Assembly: GCA_013140455.1 (NCBI GenBank)
Contig: JABFSU010000066.1
Coordinates: forward strand, 1 to 36,679
From: Nitrospira sp.
Lineage (GTDB): Bacteria > Nitrospirota > Nitrospiria > Nitrospirales > Nitrospiraceae
DNA: 36,679 bases
Direction: 5' to 3'
Positions within the stretch are counted from its first letter, which is position 1; every line of letters begins with the position of its first letter. Under the pieces are notes generated by a model. The model searched no databases, was not told where the DNA came from, and worked only from the letters and a program-made list of their open reading frames with translations. The translations under genes were made by a program, and so were the position numbers. Shown piece by piece: positions 31,786 through 36,679 of this stretch.

Positions 31786-32691
31786 TTAAGGGGGTGGTAG
31801 GCTGCCAGTGCCGGTCCATCCCGGCACCTTGATGGTGCGTGGCACAATGGGAGTGGCAGTGCCCGCGGCGGTGAAGCCGCCCAATTGTATCCTCCTGGGC
31901 ACGACCGGAATCGCCGTCCCACTCGCGGTAAATCCTTTCAGCACGATCGTACGCGGGCCGGACCCAGATGAGCTTCCCAGCGCAAACTTAAAAGGTTGTC
32001 CATAGGACATGAAGTCCCAGTTCTTCCACACATACGTCGTGATCCCGTTGCGCGTGCTGGAGTCGAACGTCTGCTGTTTCGGCATGAAGATCACCGTTAC
32101 CCTGCCGCCGGCATCGAGCGTGATGGCGCCTGCATGCACGGCCGCCACGCAGATGGCTGAGGAACTGGTATAGACATCCGTGCCCCAGACGGACATGTCC
32201 GTATTGCCCTTCGGCGGACAGAGCAGAGTGAGGGGAGCATGGAAATCGTCGGGAACTCGGTCGAGTATCGTGTACCAGTCGATTTGCCCCGGCTCGCCGT
32301 TCTTGGTGAAGGAATATGTGGAATCAGCGGGACCGTAGCTGGAACTCTTCACGCCGTTGCGCTCCTTCGCTTCAAACGACTTGGTGCCAGGCCCTATGAC
32401 AATCGTGACCTGGCCGGATGCGCCAGGCGTGAATACCCCTGCGTGAACCGCAGCAGTACAAATAGGGGATTCGTACATATAGATGTCGGTCCCCCAGATT
32501 TCTCGGCTTGTATTGAGATTCGAGGGGCAGATGAACGTCAAAACCCTGCCAAGCTGGGATCGGTAGCCCACGGCACTTGTGCCTTCGTCCGCTACAAGCA
32601 CATGCTGCTGAGCGAGCGCGAGGCTCGGGACGAGCAGAAGCAGGAACGAAGCGCACCATTGAAACAGTTGTCGTATCGACGGCATCGTCAT
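31786..32691 (-). CDS. Exported protein with two LCCL domains and C-terminal repeats
   Basis: About 302 residues with a signal peptide (SLALAQQ). Two LCCL domains follow in tandem: the first with IWGTDIYMYESPICTAAVHAG and RNGVKSSSYG, the second with VWGTDVYTSSSAICVAAVHAG and RNGITTYVW. The Trp-Gly-Thr, Cys and His of the family are all kept. The last 55 residues are three near-repeats of PR-(T/R)-I-x-(L/V)-x-GFTA-x-GTA-x-P. LCCL domains are best known from secreted eukaryotic proteins. I set the start at 32691, with AAGGAT 5 nt upstream; ATG 32715, which overlaps the previous stop (ATGA), is the alternative. Ligand unknown. Confidence 0.85.
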   Translation of the reverse strand: MTMPSIRQLFQWCASFLLLLVPSLALAQQHVLVADEGTSAVGYRSQLGRVLTFICPSNLNTSREIWGTDIYMYESPICTAAVHAGVFTPGASGQVTIVIGPGTKSFEAKERNGVKSSSYGPADSTYSFTKNGEPGQIDWYTILDRVPDDFHAPLTLLCPPKGNTDMSVWGTDVYTSSSAICVAAVHAGAITLDAGGRVTVIFMPKQQTFDSSTRNGITTYVWKNWDFMSYGQPFKFALGSSSGSGPRTIVLKGFTASGTAIPVVPRRIQLGGFTAAGTATPIVPRTIKVPGWTGTGSLPPP

Positions 32692-32711
32692 CCGTATCCT
32701 TGCCGGCGCGA

Positions 32712-33209
32712 TCATCGATTGCTATTGTCGCAATCCGCTTGTTTGGTCAGCTCGCCTAGCTTCTTCAGTTCGGCTTCATGCGCGCGATAGAAATTGACAT
32801 TCGCCATCTTCACACCGGGCGGCAACTTGCCTCCAGGCTGTTCAAGCGACCAGGCGGCCAAGCCGTTCTGGAACACCGACCAGGAGAATACGAGGTACTC
32901 GCGCGACGTCATACCGGCTGCCTTGAGTGCGGCCTTCACCTCCGGAACTCCATCCAGGCGTGCCGCCAGGCCATTGAGAGACTGCGGGGCTTCGTCGTGA
33001 TCGCAATCTTGCGGCAATTGCTCCGCCAGCGGTTGCAGCTTGCGTACGGCTTGCCGGTACTTCGCCAGCGCCGCGTCGGTCAGCACGTAGCCGGCGATCT
33101 CGTTGGTGTCGCGATCCGCCAGATTCTGAGCCTCTGCCCACGTTGGCGTCAGTAGTGCGAGGGCAAAGGCGACTGTTACCGCGAGCATGGCCTTGAACGT
33201 ATTGAACAT
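32712..33209 (-). CDS. Exported hypothetical protein
   Basis: 165 residues from an ATG with GGAGGATC 8 nt upstream. The signal peptide covers residues 1-27 (TWAEAQN). The mature part is helical (ALAKYRQAVRKLQPLAEQL and ELKKLGELTKQ), with Cys near residue 69 and near the C-terminus. No family recognised. Its stop overlaps a possible start of the LCCL gene by 4 nt, so the two are coupled. Confidence 0.72.
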   Translation of the reverse strand: MFNTFKAMLAVTVAFALALLTPTWAEAQNLADRDTNEIAGYVLTDAALAKYRQAVRKLQPLAEQLPQDCDHDEAPQSLNGLAARLDGVPEVKAALKAAGMTSREYLVFSWSVFQNGLAAWSLEQPGGKLPPGVKMANVNFYRAHEAELKKLGELTKQADCDNSNR

Positions 33210-33235
33210 GGCGATCCTCCGGGGTTCGATTCGGC

Positions 33236-34474
33236 TTAAAATCCGAGTTCTTTCTCCAGATCCGCCTGGCCCTTCTTGAACTGTTTCTTTTCCGCCTCGT
33301 CTTTCTTCTTGGTGAGGGCATCCAGTTCTGCCGCACGTTTTTTCAGTGCCTCGCTCTCCTTCTTGCGTGCCAATTCTTCCTTCTCCTCCACGATCGAAGC
33401 GACTTGCGCCGTTTTGACTAAGTCGTCCGGCACTGTCATCCAGTTGAGACGATAGCCGGGCCGATTGAGCGCCACGTCTTGATAGATCACGACATACCGG
33501 GTGGGATAGCTGCGCTGGCCTATCTGCCGCTCTTCAAGAATATAGACAGTCGGCTCCTTGAAAAGGGCCGGCTGATATGAATCCAACTGCATCCCAGTGA
33601 ATTGGCTCATTTGAACCGATTGAACCTGCTCCATAAACTCGGTGAGCGCTTTGGCATCTCTTGGATCCGGTTTGATCTGTTCCAGTTGCTTGGCTTTATT
33701 CTTTTGAATCTGCTCTCTCGCCTCCTGCTCGTCTTGCAGTTGATAGCGGTATTTTTCCTGAAAATCATCCAGTTTGAACGGCCCCGTTTTAGCTCTTCCC
33801 TTGAAGAACCCTGCCGCCTCGTTCTTGCTTGTGTAGGACAGCCGGCCCGATGCAGCATCACTCCCATAGAACAGGTACGTGCTGTCCGGGGCAACCGGGA
33901 TCGAGTATTTGGCGGCATCGGCCGGAGTTTCCGGTGCCAGTCCCATTTTCATCGACGGCGTGCGCTGACTCAACAGACGGATGGCGCTGCTTTTGCCATG
34001 GGAGATCGCTTGGGATACGGCTCTTCTCACATCCGGCACCGGATCGTTGACAAGCGGCGCCAGCGCATCCACATCCTGATCCTGCGGGCCGATCATGCCG
34101 ATCGCATCCGCCGCGGCAATCCGCAATTCAGGTTCATGGCTCTTAAAGATCCCGAGAATCACCGGTAGGTAGGTGCGATCGGTGGAGGAGCCCAGCGTCT
34201 GCAAGTCTTCTTTGAAAATCTCAATGGCATCCTTTCTGATCTTATCGCAAGGGTCTGCCGGGGCCGGCTTGTTCGCGCATTGGTTGGTATACTGTCCGAC
34301 GAGCTGCTTTTTAGTCGCTGAAGCGCCCTGCGGTGCGCTCTCTTGCACTTTCTCTGGAGTTGAGCCGATTCCCCTGAGAGAGGTCGCCTCGGCCGGCATT
34401 GGAAGGTGGCCATAGACCGTAATGAAGACGGCGCCCGTCATAATGACCGATGTGTATGTCCTTGATATCTTCAT
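33236..34474 (-). CDS. Exported HEAT-repeat and coiled-coil protein
   Basis: 412 residues from ATG 34474, with GGAGGAGC just upstream. A signal peptide covers about residues 1-30 (MPAEATS). HEAT-like repeats at about 95-170 (LPVILGIFKSHEPELRIAAADAIG and the following unit) suggest a protein-binding scaffold. A central beta-type region is followed by a Lys/Glu-rich C-terminal coiled coil from about 365 to 412. No catalytic motif. Third of five minus-strand genes for exported proteins; the family is unrecognised beyond the HEAT repeats. Confidence 0.78.
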   Translation of the reverse strand: MKISRTYTSVIMTGAVFITVYGHLPMPAEATSLRGIGSTPEKVQESAPQGASATKKQLVGQYTNQCANKPAPADPCDKIRKDAIEIFKEDLQTLGSSTDRTYLPVILGIFKSHEPELRIAAADAIGMIGPQDQDVDALAPLVNDPVPDVRRAVSQAISHGKSSAIRLLSQRTPSMKMGLAPETPADAAKYSIPVAPDSTYLFYGSDAASGRLSYTSKNEAAGFFKGRAKTGPFKLDDFQEKYRYQLQDEQEAREQIQKNKAKQLEQIKPDPRDAKALTEFMEQVQSVQMSQFTGMQLDSYQPALFKEPTVYILEERQIGQRSYPTRYVVIYQDVALNRPGYRLNWMTVPDDLVKTAQVASIVEEKEELARKKESEALKKRAAELDALTKKKDEAEKKQFKKGQADLEKELGF

Positions 34475-34501
34475 GAAGCTCCTCCTGGACCTTGAAAGCG
34501 G

Positions 34502-35200
34502 CTACCGTAAAGCCTTCCTCAGACCGTTCACATCCTCAGAGGCCTCCTTGAGCTGTTCCTGCATAGATATCCTGCGCTCGAGCGCCCAGCGAACGCTTTT
34601 ATCCAGTGAACAATACTTCTTCATCGTGTCCAATTCGCGTTTGAGTCGCTCCATTTCTTTCTGATAGCCGGCCTGCTCCTCTCGCATGTAGTCCACTAAC
34701 CGCTGCTTGCTCCGCCAATCCACGAACGGATTCATGCTCTTATTGGCCTCGCAGGCTTTCTTGTGGACCGCTTCATGATCTTGGAGCGCGCCGCGCAAAC
34801 AGGGGGTCGCGTTCGGACTAATCTTGATGGTGCAGCCGGCATCCGTTTCCGCTGCAAACGATCGTGCGTTGGCCGTCCGAACGGTAGACATCCTGAAACC
34901 GACAGAGCCCTGGACGCTGCCCCGGTTGTCATCGGTGAGGAGTAACTGTTCCTTCCCGCTTCGTTCCTTGGCCTCCGTCTCTTTGATCAGGGATTCGTAC
35001 TCCTTGATCGCGGCCTCCACCTGCTTGATGCGGCTTTCAAGATCTGTCTTATCTTGCTCGCTGCAGCCGCAGCCGATCGGGTCATTCAGATGCTTTTTGA
35101 CCTCGGCATCGAGATCGAATTCGGCACGCGCGCCGGGTGGAAACCACAACAATGCCGTTGCCATGAGTACGCCATACGTGGCTGATTTGAAGATCGTCAT
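34502..35200 (-). CDS. Exported protein with HExxH motif, possible zinc peptidase
   Basis: 232 residues from ATG 35200, with GGGGGGAGT just upstream; an earlier start at 35218 is less likely. The signal peptide ends at GARAEF. A coiled coil at about 50-80 precedes a domain with HEAVH (His142-Glu143-His146) and Cys150, followed by EE at 175-176 (REEQAGYQKE), the spacing expected for a gluzincin metallopeptidase. A second coiled coil, 180-232, ends the protein. Catalytic activity is inference from the motif. First gene of the exported-protein operon, divergent from the membrane glycosyltransferase with only 26 bp between the start codons. Confidence 0.72.
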   Translation of the reverse strand: MTIFKSATYGVLMATALLWFPPGARAEFDLDAEVKKHLNDPIGCGCSEQDKTDLESRIKQVEAAIKEYESLIKETEAKERSGKEQLLLTDDNRGSVQGSVGFRMSTVRTANARSFAAETDAGCTIKISPNATPCLRGALQDHEAVHKKACEANKSMNPFVDWRSKQRLVDYMREEQAGYQKEMERLKRELDTMKKYCSLDKSVRWALERRISMQEQLKEASEDVNGLRKALR

Positions 35201-35226
35201 ACTCCCCCCTATACCCAATAGACCCG

Positions 35227-36651
35227 ATGCAGTATAAGGACGCCGTGGAATGGTTCATTCAGCGTCCGTTGCTCATCTTCCTGCTGCTCGTGACGGTTGG
35301 CGCCGGCGGCTATGCCGGAGCTTTTCTTGGTGCCTTTCAATACGACGACGGCTTTGCGATTCTCCTCAATCCACACCTTGACCGCGCGGAAGTCTTTGTC
35401 AGCCACCTTGACCATATGGTGAGGCCGGTACTGTATGCCACTTTCCTGTTTGACCGGTCGATCTATGCTCACAATCCGGCCGGCTACCATCTGCTGAATC
35501 TATTGCTCCATCTCGGATCCGGGCTCCTCTTGTACCTGATTCTTTGTCATGCTGTCACGAAAGAAGCCCGCCCCATTACTTTCTGGACTGTGTTGCTCTT
35601 CCTCATCCACCCGATCCAGACAGAAACGGTGACGTACATCTCGGGACGGGCCTCAGGCCTCATGGCGTTCTTCTATCTCTTGGCCTTCTTCCTTTACATC
35701 AAGGCCTCAGATCCCGAAGACCACAGGCATACCCGTCGGCTCTTCATGTCAGGCGCGATGGTCTCACTGCTTTTGTCGCTCGGCTCGAAGGAGACGGCGA
35801 TGACATTTCCGCTTGCGTTGCTGCTCTGGGACGTGCTGATCCACCGGTTCGACGGTGCTGCTTTTCGCAAGAGGTTTGTCTCCTTCCATCTTCCATTCTG
35901 GTTCGTCGTTTTCGGCGCTGCGGCATGGGTCTGGTGGCACCCACGCTATTCCGCGCTTGCCCAGTTTAGTCTGGACCTCCGTCCCCTGTGGGACAATCTT
36001 CTGAGCGAACTGCATGCTGTCGCGTATGCGCTCCAGCTATTTTCCTGTCCCTGGAAACTGAATTTCGATCACGATCTGCCTCTGTTCAGTTCACTTTTTC
36101 AATGGCCTCTTCCGCTCGATCTCCTGGTTCTCAGCACATTGGCCGCGGTAGCGCTGTTCTTGGCGCGACGGCTTCCGCTTCTGTCCTTCGGCATCGGGTG
36201 GTTCTTTATTCAGATCCTTCCGACAAGTCTGATTCCTCGGGTGGATCTCTTGAGCGAACGCAATCTCTATCTAGCCTCGATCGGTCTGATCCTGGCGTTC
36301 GTCGTCCTCGGCGATCGGCTCATGCAGTGGCTCATGGTCATCTTGCCGTGCCCGCGCGTGACCCGAAATGCCGCATACAGCATCACGCTCGCAATGGTCC
36401 TCGCGCTCGGCGTCGCGACACACCAGAGAAATCTACTCTACCGCGATGAGGTCTCGCTCTGGTCGGACACGGTTCGGAAGTCGCCGAACAAAGCCAGGCC
36501 GCACAATAACCTGGGTCATGCCTACGCGATGCAGGACAACTGGGATCGCGCCATAGAGGAATTCCGCATTGCCGCCAGGCTAGACCCAGACTATGCGCCC
36601 GCCAGGAAAAACCTCCGCGATGCTTATCTTCACCAGGTCGGGCGCCAATGA
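35227..36651 (+). CDS. TMTC-like multi-pass glycosyltransferase with TPR tail
   Basis: GT-C-fold membrane enzyme resembling the TMTC/PMT protein O-mannosyltransferase group, which transfers mannose from a lipid carrier to exported proteins. The 474-residue protein has about eleven hydrophobic helices. The first extra-cytoplasmic loop carries FQYDDGFAILLNPH with Asp40-Asp41, the catalytic acid pair of the fold; GYHLLNLLLH, GRASGLMAFF and GSKETAMTFPLALLLWD are further family segments. Two TPR units close it (RPHNNLGHAYAMQDNWDRA and following), fewer than usual. No good ribosome site precedes the ATG. Divergent from the exported-protein genes, which could be its substrates (inference). Confidence 0.8.
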   Translation: MQYKDAVEWFIQRPLLIFLLLVTVGAGGYAGAFLGAFQYDDGFAILLNPHLDRAEVFVSHLDHMVRPVLYATFLFDRSIYAHNPAGYHLLNLLLHLGSGLLLYLILCHAVTKEARPITFWTVLLFLIHPIQTETVTYISGRASGLMAFFYLLAFFLYIKASDPEDHRHTRRLFMSGAMVSLLLSLGSKETAMTFPLALLLWDVLIHRFDGAAFRKRFVSFHLPFWFVVFGAAAWVWWHPRYSALAQFSLDLRPLWDNLLSELHAVAYALQLFSCPWKLNFDHDLPLFSSLFQWPLPLDLLVLSTLAAVALFLARRLPLLSFGIGWFFIQILPTSLIPRVDLLSERNLYLASIGLILAFVVLGDRLMQWLMVILPCPRVTRNAAYSITLAMVLALGVATHQRNLLYRDEVSLWSDTVRKSPNKARPHNNLGHAYAMQDNWDRAIEEFRIAARLDPDYAPARKNLRDAYLHQVGRQ

Positions 36652-36679
36652 CGACCGTCCTAGCCACTGTCCGCCCGCA

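Noticed and set aside
1-36679. CRISPR array, tRNA or rRNA gene
   Set aside because: No regularly spaced short repeats and no cloverleaf or rRNA-like sequence were noticed by eye; a tRNAscan or CRISPR search was not possible.

Overview
The window comes from a Gram-negative, G+C-rich bacterium. It encodes a TolC/RND/MFP pump, many lipobox proteins, and an outer-membrane beta-barrel paired with a cellulose synthase. The style of the small exported proteins and of the palindromic repeats resembles Nitrospira (Nitrospirota). That assignment is recollection-based inference; no marker gene proves it.

Layout. (1) 1-7874: a REP-like repeat, a cytoplasmic cyclophilin and a lipoprotein on the plus strand, then a minus-strand operon for an orphan response regulator, RND permease, adaptor and TolC-like channel. 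(2) About 7875-17285: an accessory, mostly minus-strand and visibly A+T-richer island. It holds a BrnT/BrnA toxin-antitoxin pair between two 77-bp direct repeats, a stand-alone CZB zinc-sensor protein, a HEPN-like gene, a RAYT transposase nested inside IS30-type ends, an operon of small lipoproteins with an alpha/beta-hydrolase lipoprotein that is interrupted by an IS30-family element, and a DUF433 antitoxin-like gene. A 5'-truncated gene marks the right edge. (3) 17286-24140: chromosomal small genes (exported or membrane hypotheticals, a CxxCH heme protein, a PEP mutase/nucleotidyltransferase fusion for phosphonate biosynthesis, a GIY-YIG protein). (4) 24302-30405: an aldose-1-epimerase followed by a two-gene cellulose locus. 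One 1132-residue protein joins a periplasmic GH8 cellulase, the BcsA synthase and two PilZ domains, and a short BcsC-like porin follows. (5) 30432-36651: a GNAT acetyltransferase, then five minus-strand genes for exported proteins (one with two LCCL domains, one with HEAT repeats, one with an HExxH motif), divergent from a TMTC-like membrane glycosyltransferase.

How the parts may work together. The cellulose locus could synthesise, trim and export a glucan under c-di-GMP control without a separate BcsB or BcsZ gene. The exported-protein operon beside a protein-mannosyltransferase-like enzyme may be a surface or periplasmic system whose members are glycosylated; this is inference. The lipoprotein/hydrolase operon in the island has no function I recognise. 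No tRNA, rRNA or CRISPR array was seen.
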